7,218 nt of DNA from JABCPE02 sp963517805 (GTDB lineage: Bacteria; Bacteroidota; Bacteroidia; Flavobacteriales; Weeksellaceae). The notes under the pieces were generated by a model. The model was not told where the DNA came from, did not search any database, and was given only the letters and a program-made list of their open reading frames with translations. A program made the position numbers and the translations under genes. This document shows, piece after piece, positions 1 to 6,601 of this stretch. Position 1 is the stretch's first letter. The number at the start of each line of letters is the position of its first letter. The stretch lies in assembly GCA_963517805.1 (NCBI GenBank), contig CAUQHD010000077.1:1-7218 (forward strand). The letters run 5' to 3'.

Positions 1-59
1 TCCCACTCGGAACACATTTTTATCCTGCAAAATGCTGAATTGTTTGAAATGGAAAGGTT

Positions 60-818
60 TCATCCTTTGAACCATTTAGAATATTTCATAAAACCATTCA
101 CCGCCCATAGACAGGTGTAATACAAGGACTTTACCATCGAAAATCCCATAAACTCCCTATACACCAAATATTGGTCTTTTATGATATCTTTTTTCTTTCG
201 GGAAACACTACCTTCGCGCATTCTGTATTTAGCCAAAGTCTCACGGAGAGGCTTTCCCACAGGGATTTCCTTTAACAAATTCAGCCACATCACATGGTCT
301 TCTCTCTTGCTTTCCGTGGGAAAATAAAATTTTCCCACTCGCTGACTGTCATACATGGACGACAGCAGAGAAAGGCGACAGGTTTTCAATAAATTATCAA
401 AAGTCACCTCTACATCTGCCTGAAAATCTTTGAGAATAGGAACTAAACGCTCATCACATCGGGCATAGCTGGAATAGGCTAACTCGGCTTTGTTTTCTTC
501 CATAAAACCTATCATTCGTTCCAAAAACAAAGGCTCCCAATAATCATCACTATCCAAAAAGGTGATATACCTTCCCGATGCTCTTTCAAGGCTTTTGTTT
601 CGTGCATTTCCTGCGCCGCCATTTTGTTCGAGGACTTGCAGTTTTATTCTTGGATCGTTATATTTTTTGATGATTTCAGCAGTGTTATCGCTTGATTTAT
701 CATCAGTAATCAGCCACTCCCAATCCTGAAAAGTCTGAGCAAGAACAGATTTTATGGTCTCTTCTATAAACTCAGAAGAGTTGTAGCTCGGGGTAATGAT
801 AGAAACTTTCGGTGTCAT
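60..818 (-). CDS. Family 2 glycosyltransferase
   Basis: This is a cytoplasmic or membrane-associated GT-A fold glycosyltransferase of 252 residues that should move a sugar from a nucleotide-sugar donor onto a growing polysaccharide or glycolipid. Its exact substrate cannot be read from the sequence. The N-terminus has the GT2 start VSIITPSYN (residues 5-13), the nucleotide-binding DDKSSDNT (39-46) and the metal-binding DXD motif in DSDDYW (89-94). A later R-E-D (172-174) fits the conserved acidic catalytic-base region, and YRMREGSVS (198-206) is typical of envelope-polysaccharide GT2 enzymes. The C-terminus carries an aromatic, hydrophobic stretch (about 231-246) that may sit on the membrane. 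The ATG follows the stop of nth directly (TAAATG), so it is very likely co-transcribed and translationally coupled with nth. The following 59 bases reach the window edge without a convincing terminator, so the operon may continue. Confidence 0.9.
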   Translation of the reverse strand: MTPKVSIITPSYNSSEFIEETIKSVLAQTFQDWEWLITDDKSSDNTAEIIKKYNDPRIKLQVLEQNGGAGNARNKSLERASGRYITFLDSDDYWEPLFLERMIGFMEENKAELAYSSYARCDERLVPILKDFQADVEVTFDNLLKTCRLSLLSSMYDSQRVGKFYFPTESKREDHVMWLNLLKEIPVGKPLRETLAKYRMREGSVSRKKKDIIKDQYLVYREFMGFSMVKSLYYTCLWAVNGFMKYSKWFKG

Positions 819-1442
819 TTATTTTTCAAACATTTGTCTTGTGATAAAATCTTTTTCTAAACTCCAGTTCCTCGCTGGAGAATATTCTCTTCCATAGGAA
901 ATAATCTGCAAATGTAGTTTATTCCAATCTTTCTGAGGAAAAAGTTTTTTGGCATCAGCTTCGGTTTGGACTACATTTTTGCCTTCTGTCAATTTCCAAA
1001 GTTTCATCAGCCGATGAATATGCGTGTCCACAGGAAACGCTGGGAAACCAAACCACTGGCTCATCACCACAGAGGCGGTTTTGTGCCCTACGCCTGGGAG
1101 TTTTTCTAATTCCTCAAAAGTCTGCGGCACCACACCTTCATAGTCCCTGAGCAGCATTTCTGCCATGCCTTTCAAGTTTTTGGCTTTGGTGTTTGAGAGG
1201 CCGATTTCTTTTATTAAATCCTTTATTTCTGCTACTTCCAGCCTTGCCATGGCTTGTGGCGTTCCTGCAACTCGGAAAAGCTCAGGAGTGATTTCGTTCA
1301 CTTTTTTATCCGTAGTCTGCGCCGAAAGAGCCACCGCTACCAACAGCGTATAGGCATCCGTATGGTGCAGGAAGATGGGAACTATGGGATAGAGTTTGTC
1401 CAGCTCTTTTCTCACAAAATCGGCTCTTTGTTTTTTGGTCAT
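819..1442 (-). CDS. nth: Endonuclease III-like DNA glycosylase/AP lyase, lacking the Fe-S cluster cysteines
   Basis: Base-excision repair enzyme of the HhH-GPD superfamily, expected to remove oxidised pyrimidines and cleave the abasic site. I start it at the ATG at 1442 (207 residues). An in-frame TTG at 1448 would add two residues but is a weaker choice. Counting from the TTG form, the helix-hairpin-helix is LPGVGHKTASVV (117-128) with catalytic Lys123. The catalytic Asp is Asp141 in VDTHIHRL, aligning with E. coli Lys120 and Asp138. The N-terminal ALSAQTTDKKVN (40-51) is also typical. The tail, YGREYSPARNW onward (185-209), aligns to the E. coli [4Fe-4S] loop, but all four cluster cysteines are replaced and the whole protein has no cysteine. 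The length matches E. coli Nth (211 residues), so this is substitution rather than truncation. It heads the pair with the glycosyltransferase. Confidence 0.93.
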   Translation of the reverse strand: MTKKQRADFVRKELDKLYPIVPIFLHHTDAYTLLVAVALSAQTTDKKVNEITPELFRVAGTPQAMARLEVAEIKDLIKEIGLSNTKAKNLKGMAEMLLRDYEGVVPQTFEELEKLPGVGHKTASVVMSQWFGFPAFPVDTHIHRLMKLWKLTEGKNVVQTEADAKKLFPQKDWNKLHLQIISYGREYSPARNWSLEKDFITRQMFEK

Positions 1443-1459
1443 TATCAAAAGATTTGTGG

Positions 1460-1467
1460 CAAAAATA
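1460..1467 (-). promoter_or_regulatory. Candidate -7 element for nth
   Basis: On the minus strand this reads TATTTTTG, a perfect match to the Bacteroidota -7 consensus TAnnTTTG. It would start transcription about 10 bases upstream of the ATG at 1442. No clear TTG -33 element lies 17-23 bases upstream, and the region is so AT-rich that a chance match is possible. Confidence 0.4.
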
Positions 1468-1520
1468 ATGAATTAATCATATTTTTTTTGATAAAAATAA
1501 CATTTCTATTATATAAAATC

Positions 1521-1537
1521 ACTATATTTGTTATAGT
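1521..1537 (+). promoter_or_regulatory. Candidate nikR promoter inside a 17-bp palindrome
   Basis: TATATTTG at 1523-1530 matches the -7 consensus TAnnTTTG exactly and would give a leader of about 20 bases before nikR. It lies wholly inside a perfect inverted repeat, ACTATA (1521-1526), five bases, then TATAGT (1532-1537). A further ACTAT occurs at 1547-1551. A protein bound there would block the promoter, so this is a candidate operator. Autoregulation by NikR is an inference: the best known NikR site (E. coli) has half-sites 16 bases apart, which does not match this compact repeat. No good -33 element was seen. Confidence 0.45.
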
Positions 1538-1557
1538 TTTTTTAATACTATTTAGAT

Positions 1558-1959
1558 ATGGGCATCGTTCGTTTTGGAGTTTCTTTAGAGGAAGACCTTT
1601 TAGAGGCATTAGATAAATATGCTGAGGAGAATTTGTTTAAAAATCGTTCTCAGGCAATCAGATATCTGATTAACAAGAGTTTAGTTACGGAAAAATGGGA
1701 TAATGATGCCATAGTGGCTGGTTCTATTACCCTAGTGTTTGACCATCATAGAAGGGAATTGGTAAATAAACTTACCAACATCCAGCATAGATATCATGAC
1801 AATATTTTGTCTTCTCTGCACTTCCATTTGGAGCATGATTTGTGCATGGAGATTATCGCTGTGAAAGGGAAATCTTCTGTTCTGATAGAACTTGCCAATA
1901 GCCTTATTTCTGTAAAAGGAATAGAGCATGGAAAACTTACAGCTACAAAGGCCGATTAG
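1558..1959 (+). CDS. nikR: Nickel-responsive transcriptional regulator NikR
   Basis: Cytoplasmic ribbon-helix-helix repressor that binds nickel and then controls nickel uptake or storage genes. At 133 residues it equals E. coli NikR in length. The N-terminal RHH DNA-binding domain spans about residues 3-45: strand VRFGVSL (4-10), then helices with NRSQAIRYLI (29-38). The C-terminal ACT-like domain carries the complete high-affinity nickel site: His77, His88, His90 and Cys96, aligning with E. coli His76, His87, His89 and Cys95. In the DNA-contacting strand, Arg5, Gly7 and Ser9 align with E. coli Arg3, Thr5 and Thr7, so its operator probably differs from GTATGA-N16-TCATAC. No nickel transporter or hydrogenase/urease gene is in the window, so its main targets are likely elsewhere. 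It diverges from nth and converges on the small secreted protein gene. Confidence 0.95.
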   Translation: MGIVRFGVSLEEDLLEALDKYAEENLFKNRSQAIRYLINKSLVTEKWDNDAIVAGSITLVFDHHRRELVNKLTNIQHRYHDNILSSLHFHLEHDLCMEIIAVKGKSSVLIELANSLISVKGIEHGKLTATKAD

Positions 1960-1978
1960 TAAAATATTCTAAACATAA

Positions 1979-2008
1979 AAAAAGCAGAAATCTATGTTTC
2001 TGCTTTTT
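1979..2008. terminator. Bidirectional intrinsic terminator between nikR and the Spy-like gene
   Basis: A perfect 12-bp inverted repeat, AAAAAGCAGAAA (1979-1990) and TTTCTGCTTTTT (1997-2008), encloses a 6-base loop. The A-tract on the left and T-tract on the right supply a U-run for transcripts from either side. It lies 19 bases after the nikR stop and 4 bases after the stop of the convergent gene, as expected for a shared terminator. Confidence 0.9.
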
Positions 2009-2012
2009 GGTT

Positions 2013-2378
2013 TTAGTTTCCTCTTTCTTCCATCTGCTCTTTAGATGGCGGAGGCGGCATTCTCCTTTCATCCTTTCTTTTTGGGTGGCTGGACTGCCAT
2101 TTTTCGTACTGCTCAGGTGTAAGGATTTTTTTGAGTTTTCGCTGATGTCTCTCATGAAGTTTTTCCTTGTCCGCTTTATGCTCTTTGCGAAGTTCTTCCA
2201 GCTGTTTTGTTTGTTTTTCGGAAAGATTGAGTTCTTCTAATCTTTTTCCTCTGCCTTCTTTACCTCTTTCCATTTTTCTTTGTTCTGGACGATGACAACC
2301 ATGTTCCTTCGGAGCTTCTTGTGCTGATACGAAACCAAATGCTCCGACTAGTGCTAAACTTAAAATTAACTTTTTCAT
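2013..2378 (-). CDS. Secreted Spy/CpxP-like small helical protein
   Basis: A 121-residue exported protein. I start it at the ATG at 2378, because this gives a clean signal peptide: MKK, a hydrophobic core, then a likely cut after VSA (residues 17-19) before QEAP. A TTG at 2387 in the same frame is less likely. The mature part is highly charged and probably helical or coiled-coil (about 32-95). It holds two spaced LTxxQ-like segments, LNLSEKQ (50-56) and ILTPEQY (85-91), the hallmark of the Spy/CpxP/ZraP/CnrX superfamily of periplasmic chaperones and stress or metal sensors. Potential metal ligands are the HGCH motif (26-29) just after the cleavage site, plus His67, His75, His78 and His98. The C-terminus is a basic, Pro-rich tail. 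An envelope chaperone role is plausible. Metal binding is an inference from family members and from the convergent nikR. Confidence 0.8.
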   Translation of the reverse strand: MKKLILSLALVGAFGFVSAQEAPKEHGCHRPEQRKMERGKEGRGKRLEELNLSEKQTKQLEELRKEHKADKEKLHERHQRKLKKILTPEQYEKWQSSHPKRKDERRMPPPPSKEQMEERGN

Positions 2379-2427
2379 AATGTTCAAATTTTTACGATTT
2401 TCTATTTGTTTGATTCGTTTTTTTGGT

Positions 2428-2435
2428 CAAGGTTA
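2428..2435 (-). promoter_or_regulatory. Weak candidate -7 element for the Spy-like gene
   Basis: The minus strand reads TAACCTTG, one mismatch from TAnnTTTG, about 50 bases upstream of the ATG at 2378. No -33 element is evident. It is the best match I found on this strand in the divergent region and should be treated as tentative. Confidence 0.22.
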
Positions 2436-2491
2436 AGTTTGTAAAAGTTAAACTTCTATTAAGTTTTATTAAATTTCTTCTAAAGAATCAT

Positions 2492-2499
2492 TATCTTTG
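2492..2499 (+). promoter_or_regulatory. Candidate -7 element for the dipeptidyl peptidase/transporter operon
   Basis: TATCTTTG is a perfect match to TAnnTTTG. It would give a leader of about 20 bases before the ATG at 2525. The -33 region is AT-rich without a clear TTG. Just upstream lie three alternating six-base blocks, AAGTTT (2435-2440), AAACTT (2450-2455) and AAGTTT (2461-2466), which can pair with one another. They may be a protein site or chance. Confidence 0.5.
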
Positions 2500-2524
2500 G
2501 GCAACTTTCTAAAATTTATCTAAA

Positions 2525-4666
2525 ATGAAGATTTTATATCAAAAACTAATCTCTTGTGCCGTTTTTAGTGTCTTTACGCTGAACTACGCGCAGGAAATCA
2601 CTTTAAACAAAATACATTCAGGGTATTACAGAACTGAGTTTATCTATGGAATAAACTCCATGAACGATGGAGAACACTACACTGTTTTGGAAAAAGATGG
2701 AATCGTGAAATATTCCTACAAAACAGGAAAAAAAATAGAAACCATCTTAGAGGCTAAGATACAGGACTATACATTTTCTCACGATGAGAGTAAAGTACTG
2801 GTTCTGAACGAACAACAGCCTATCTACCGCCATTCTTTCCTAGGAAAATACCATGTGGTAAATCTCAGTAAAAACGGAAAAATAACTGCCCTAAACAACG
2901 GAAACTGGGTTCAGGAGCCTAAATTCTCTCCTGATGGAAGGTTCGTGGCTTTTATCTCTGGGAACAATCTTTATTATCAAGACCTCAGCTCTGAAAAAAT
3001 TACCCAAATCACTTTCGATGGTGAGAAAAATAAAATCATTAACGGACTGGCAGACTGGGTGTATGAGGAGGAATTCGGGCATGCAGACATGTACCAATGG
3101 GCAAAAAACAGCGAAAGTCTGGTTTTCGTGAAATTTGATGAAAGCCAAGTAAAAGAAATGAATATGCAGGTTTTCAATGGAAATCTGTATCCGCAGGATT
3201 TTCGTTTCAAATATCCGAAAGCTGGAGAAGAAAACTCAAAAGTTTCGGTATACGCCTATGATTTAAAACTAAATAAATCCACGCAAATCAATCTTGCTAA
3301 CTTTGAAGCTTACTATATCCCACAGGTTTTCCAGACTGCGCAGCCAAACGAAATAGCGATAGCTACTTCCAACAGACATCAGAACAAGCTGGAAATCATC
3401 AAGATAAATACTAAAAACTATTCTGCCAAGAAAATCCTAACCGAAACAGATGCCGCTTGGATAGAAACGGACAATCTTTCTTTGGAATTTCTGGAGGACA
3501 ATTCTTTCCTTTGGGCATCGGAAAGAGATGGTTTTAGACATTTTTACTGGTACACACCTGATGGAAAACTGAAAAAACAAATTACCAAAGGCAACTGGGA
3601 AATCACTGACTACTATGGTTTTAGCCCAAAAAATTCTGAAATCTTGGTGCAGACTACTGAAAAAGGCAGCACCAACAGAGTGGTGAGCAAAATAAACATC
3701 AAGACAGGGAAAAAGCAGATAGTTTCTGAATTGACTGGAACTAATAATGCTGATTTCAGCAAGTCTTTCCAATATTTCATCAACACGCATTCTTCCGCAG
3801 AACAGCCGAATACTTACACTTTGAGGGATTTTAACGGGAAAACACTGCGAGAATTACAGAATAATAATTCGGTGCTGAAAAAACTGCAGTCAGATGGTTT
3901 CGTAGCCAAAGAATTTTTCCAAATTCCAAACAAAAACGGCGACCAGATGAACGCTTGGATGATAAAACCCAAAGACTTCTCGCCTAACAAGAAATATCCT
4001 GTGCTGATGTACCAGTATTCTGGCCCTGGCTCACAACAGGTAAGCAATGCTTGGGACGGCAGAAACGCTATTTGGTTTAACCTTTTGGCTCAAAAAGGAT
4101 ACATTGTGCTTTGTGTAGATGGGCGTGGAACGGGCTATCGTGGAACGAAGTATAAAAAAGCAACTTACAAGAATTTAGGAAAATACGAAATAGAAGACCA
4201 AATCGCTGCTGCACAGTGGATCGGTTCACAGAGCTTTGTAGATGCTGGGCGAATTGGGATATTTGGATGGAGTTTTGGTGGGTATATGGCAAGTCTGGCG
4301 ATGACCAAAGGATCAGATGTTTTCAAGGTAGGAATCGCTGTGGCACCAGTAACCACTTGGCGTTATTATGACACGATTTATACAGAAAGATATCTACAAA
4401 CTCCACAAGAAAACCCACAAGGATACGATGAAAACTCGCCTATCAATTTCGCTGGTTTGATGAAAGGAAAATTCCTACTAATCCACGGAACAGCAGATGA
4501 CAATGTCCATTATCAAAATGCTGTAGAAATGGCGGAAGCTCTTATTCAGAAAAACAAAGAGTTTGAATTCATGACCTATCCAGACAAAAACCATGGAATA
4601 TATGGTGGAAACACAAGACTACATCTATACCAAAAAATGACAAACTTTATTTTAAATAATCTATAA
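2525..4666 (+). CDS. Secreted dipeptidyl peptidase IV-like S9 family serine peptidase
   Basis: Exported prolyl dipeptidyl peptidase of 713 residues, the usual size for bacterial DPP IV. It should cut X-Pro (or X-Ala) dipeptides from peptide N-termini. A type I signal peptide ends near NYA|QE (residues 20-24). The N-terminal beta-propeller contains the DPP IV-specific DWVYEEE motif (177-183), whose glutamates hold the substrate amino terminus. The C-terminal alpha/beta hydrolase has the nucleophile in GWSFGG (Ser583), Asp658 in HGTADDN, and His690 in DKNHG. The Ser-Asp and Ser-His spacings of 75 and 107 match what I recall for Porphyromonas gingivalis DPP4. Tyr498 in the YSGPG segment fits the oxyanion tyrosine, and YYDTIYTERY (614-623) forms the proline pocket. 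The residue after the serine is Phe rather than the Tyr of human DPP IV. It is the first gene of an operon with the peptide transporter. Confidence 0.95.
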   Translation: MKILYQKLISCAVFSVFTLNYAQEITLNKIHSGYYRTEFIYGINSMNDGEHYTVLEKDGIVKYSYKTGKKIETILEAKIQDYTFSHDESKVLVLNEQQPIYRHSFLGKYHVVNLSKNGKITALNNGNWVQEPKFSPDGRFVAFISGNNLYYQDLSSEKITQITFDGEKNKIINGLADWVYEEEFGHADMYQWAKNSESLVFVKFDESQVKEMNMQVFNGNLYPQDFRFKYPKAGEENSKVSVYAYDLKLNKSTQINLANFEAYYIPQVFQTAQPNEIAIATSNRHQNKLEIIKINTKNYSAKKILTETDAAWIETDNLSLEFLEDNSFLWASERDGFRHFYWYTPDGKLKKQITKGNWEITDYYGFSPKNSEILVQTTEKGSTNRVVSKINIKTGKKQIVSELTGTNNADFSKSFQYFINTHSSAEQPNTYTLRDFNGKTLRELQNNNSVLKKLQSDGFVAKEFFQIPNKNGDQMNAWMIKPKDFSPNKKYPVLMYQYSGPGSQQVSNAWDGRNAIWFNLLAQKGYIVLCVDGRGTGYRGTKYKKATYKNLGKYEIEDQIAAAQWIGSQSFVDAGRIGIFGWSFGGYMASLAMTKGSDVFKVGIAVAPVTTWRYYDTIYTERYLQTPQENPQGYDENSPINFAGLMKGKFLLIHGTADDNVHYQNAVEMAEALIQKNKEFEFMTYPDKNHGIYGGNTRLHLYQKMTNFILNNL

Positions 4667-4668
4667 TT

Positions 4669-6321
4669 ATGAAAAACAAACATCCAAAAGGTTTGCCCTA
4701 TCTCTTCTTCACAGAAATGTGGGAAAGATTCGGTTATTATTTGATTTTAGGAATCTTCGTGTTGTATATGATTGATGCTGACAAGGGCGGTTTAGCCTTT
4801 GATAGCAAACATGCTGATGACATCTTTGGGACATTCATTGCCCTTACCTACCTTACGCCTTTCCTTGGTGGGTTTCTTGCAGACAGGCTGCTGGGATACA
4901 TCAAGGCGATTTATATTGGCGGGGCGCTTATGGGACTGGGCTACATTGGTTTAGGACTTTTCAAAGATGTGTCCATGTTCTATGTATCCATGGGGCTGAT
5001 AATCATCGGTAATGGATTCTTTAAACCAAGTATTTCTACACTTTTAGGAAATCTCTATTCTGATGACAAGTATAAAGCCAATAAAGACGCAGGATACAAC
5101 ATCTTCTACATGGGGATAAATATCGGGGCTTTTGTATGTAATATCATTGCTGCCTATATGAGAAATAAATACGGCTGGGGCGAGGCTTTCGTAACGGCTG
5201 GAGTAGGAATGTTTTTAGGACTGATTATTTTCTCTATTGGTAAAAAACATGTCGTTCATGCCAATGTAATGAAACCTGTCCAAGAGGGCGATACCACTAT
5301 CAGTTCCATCTTGGTAAAAGTATTCGTTCCTGCAATCATTGCAGGAGTTATCGGCTGGATAATCCCTGGGAATATCTTTGGGTCGGATTCTACTGATGCC
5401 TTTATATTTGCGTGTATTCCTGTTATTTTGTTTTATATTTTTATTTACATCAGTGCAAACGCAGAGGACAAGAAACCTATTGGGGCCTTGTTGGCGATAT
5501 TTGCGGTGAGTATGATGTTCTGGGCTGTATTTAAACAAAACGGAACTGCCCTTACCCGCTGGGCAAATTACTACACAGACAGAAGTGTTCCTGCTACTTT
5601 AGAAAAACCGCTAGAAAGTATCTATTTGGTTGATACAAAAGACTACAATACAAAAGAAATTGCAGTTTATGACAATCAGTTCCAAACTGTAAAAGGCGAA
5701 GATGGAAAACCTAAAAAAGAACAAGGAAAAGACATTTATTTCAAAAATATAAACAAAGAACAAAAAGCAGAACTAGAAGCCAATCCAGACAAGAAAGTAT
5801 ATCTCTACAATACCGAGCTGTTCCAGTCTATCAATCCTTTCTGGGTTATCGCCCTTACACCAGTGGTGGTAGGCTTCTTTATGATGCTTCGTAGAAAAGA
5901 CAAAGAGCCTTCTACTCCTGCAAAGATAGTTTTAGGATTATTCCTATCTGCTCTCAGCTGTCTCGTGATGGTAGGCGCAGTATATGCAGGAGATAATGGT
6001 GCTTACAAAGTGTCACCACTTTGGCTGTTTGCTGCTTATGGAATCATCACAGTAGGCGAACTCTGTTTGTCTCCTATGGGACTTTCTTTGGTTTCTAAAC
6101 TTTCTCCACCGAGAATTACAGCGCTCATGATGGGCGGATTTTTCCTTTCTACATCGATAGGGAACAAACTCTCTGGTATATTGGCAAGTATGTGGTACAG
6201 CTACGAAGACAAAGCCTATTTCTTCTGGGTAAACTTCGCCCTGCTGCTCATCGCCACACTGCTGGGAGTAGCCATCCTAAAACCGCTGAATAAAGCCATG
6301 AAAGAAAAAGGCGTGAAATAA
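4669..6321 (+). CDS. Proton-coupled oligopeptide transporter (POT/PTR2 family, MFS)
   Basis: Inner-membrane symporter of 550 residues that should import di- and tripeptides with protons. The family motifs are complete: ExxERF in EMWERFGYY (16-24), GGFLADRLLG (67-76), GNGFFKPSIS with conserved Lys119, FYMGINIG (146-153), and GELCLSP in the second half (463-469). A row of about twelve or more hydrophobic helices is visible. Between TM7, ending near YYTDR (301-305), and the next helix, starting near SINPFW (387-392), lies a hydrophilic, Lys/Asp/Glu-rich insertion of about 80 residues. By topology it should face the periplasm. I recall similar insertions in relatives, so it is probably a lineage feature. 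Only two bases separate its ATG from the peptidase stop, so the two are co-transcribed: the peptidase makes dipeptides and this protein takes them up. Confidence 0.95.
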   Translation: MKNKHPKGLPYLFFTEMWERFGYYLILGIFVLYMIDADKGGLAFDSKHADDIFGTFIALTYLTPFLGGFLADRLLGYIKAIYIGGALMGLGYIGLGLFKDVSMFYVSMGLIIIGNGFFKPSISTLLGNLYSDDKYKANKDAGYNIFYMGINIGAFVCNIIAAYMRNKYGWGEAFVTAGVGMFLGLIIFSIGKKHVVHANVMKPVQEGDTTISSILVKVFVPAIIAGVIGWIIPGNIFGSDSTDAFIFACIPVILFYIFIYISANAEDKKPIGALLAIFAVSMMFWAVFKQNGTALTRWANYYTDRSVPATLEKPLESIYLVDTKDYNTKEIAVYDNQFQTVKGEDGKPKKEQGKDIYFKNINKEQKAELEANPDKKVYLYNTELFQSINPFWVIALTPVVVGFFMMLRRKDKEPSTPAKIVLGLFLSALSCLVMVGAVYAGDNGAYKVSPLWLFAAYGIITVGELCLSPMGLSLVSKLSPPRITALMMGGFFLSTSIGNKLSGILASMWYSYEDKAYFFWVNFALLLIATLLGVAILKPLNKAMKEKGVK

Positions 6322-6333
6322 ACCGAAAATCAT

Positions 6334-6367
6334 AAAACTCCCGCGTTGTCATCAGCGCGGGAGTTTT
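6334..6367 (+). terminator. Strong intrinsic terminator of the peptidase/transporter operon
   Basis: AAAACTCCCGCG (6334-6345) and CGCGGGAGTTTT (6356-6367) form a perfect 12-bp stem. Three more inner pairs, one of them a G-U wobble, leave a TCAT tetraloop. A T-run to 6368 follows the GC-rich core, and the hairpin begins 12 bases after the transporter stop codon. The A-tract on the left could also allow some termination from the opposite side. Confidence 0.95.
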
Positions 6368-6426
6368 TCTAATTTAATATCAATATGGCTTTGAGTTATT
6401 TCCTTTTGTAGGTTTTTGTAATAAAA

Positions 6427-6601
6427 AGTATAGTAGATGAGACAACCGCCGCTGGCAGTGATTGAAGGAAGGAATTTTGCTTTTTAGATAACTGACAGAG
6501 CTAATTATCATCACTGCTGCTAAATAATATCCTTTGAAAATTTCTCATTTTTCTCACCTTATTTTATGAAGGTTTCGCAGCCGTAAAACATCTACTATAC
6601 T
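6427..6601. repeat. 175-bp segment bounded by perfect 13-bp inverted repeats
   Basis: The left end is AGTATAGTAGATG (6427-6439) and the right end is its exact reverse complement, CATCTACTATACT (6589-6601). Pairing does not continue strongly inward or outward. Inside, GCAGTGAT (6455-6462) pairs with ATCACTGC (6510-6517), and directly within that GATAA (6487-6491) pairs with TTATC (6505-6509), a nested hairpin. A smaller ACCTT/AAGGT pair lies at 6556-6573. No transposase is encoded and no clear target-site duplication is seen. It could be a MITE-like or REP-like element, an invertible segment, or paired regulator sites. The inverted repeat itself is certain; its function is not known. Confidence 0.6.

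Noticed and set aside
1..59. Possible start of another minus-strand gene beyond the glycosyltransferase, with an ATG at 17-15 and an open frame straight after the TGA stop
   Set aside because: Only a few codons are inside the window and neither frame is recognisable, so no feature can be supported.
1468..1480. ATGA-N5-TCAT inverted repeat between nth and nikR
   Set aside because: Only four paired bases per arm in very AT-rich DNA, with no extension outward.
1254..1616. Plus-strand open frame of 120 codons overlapping nth and the nikR start
   Set aside because: It runs antisense to the strongly supported nth gene and across the nikR promoter, and shows no recognisable domain.
2525..2557. LISC at residues 8-11 of the peptidase resembles a lipoprotein lipobox
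   Set aside because: The stretch before the cysteine is too short for a hydrophobic core and the hydrophobic run continues after it. A type I cut near NYA|QE fits better.
5215..5538. Minus-strand open frame of 107 codons inside the transporter gene
   Set aside because: Antisense to a well-supported membrane transporter gene; composition is what antisense of membrane helices gives, and no motif is visible.
6409..6416. TAGGTTTT as a -7 element for a small RNA starting at the left inverted repeat
   Set aside because: One mismatch and a too-short spacer of 15 bases to the nearest TTG. Not enough to call an RNA gene.
6437..6487. A 16-codon ATG-initiated frame inside the inverted-repeat segment
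   Set aside because: It is very short, has no ribosome-binding signal, and its start codon overlaps the repeat arm. Probably chance.
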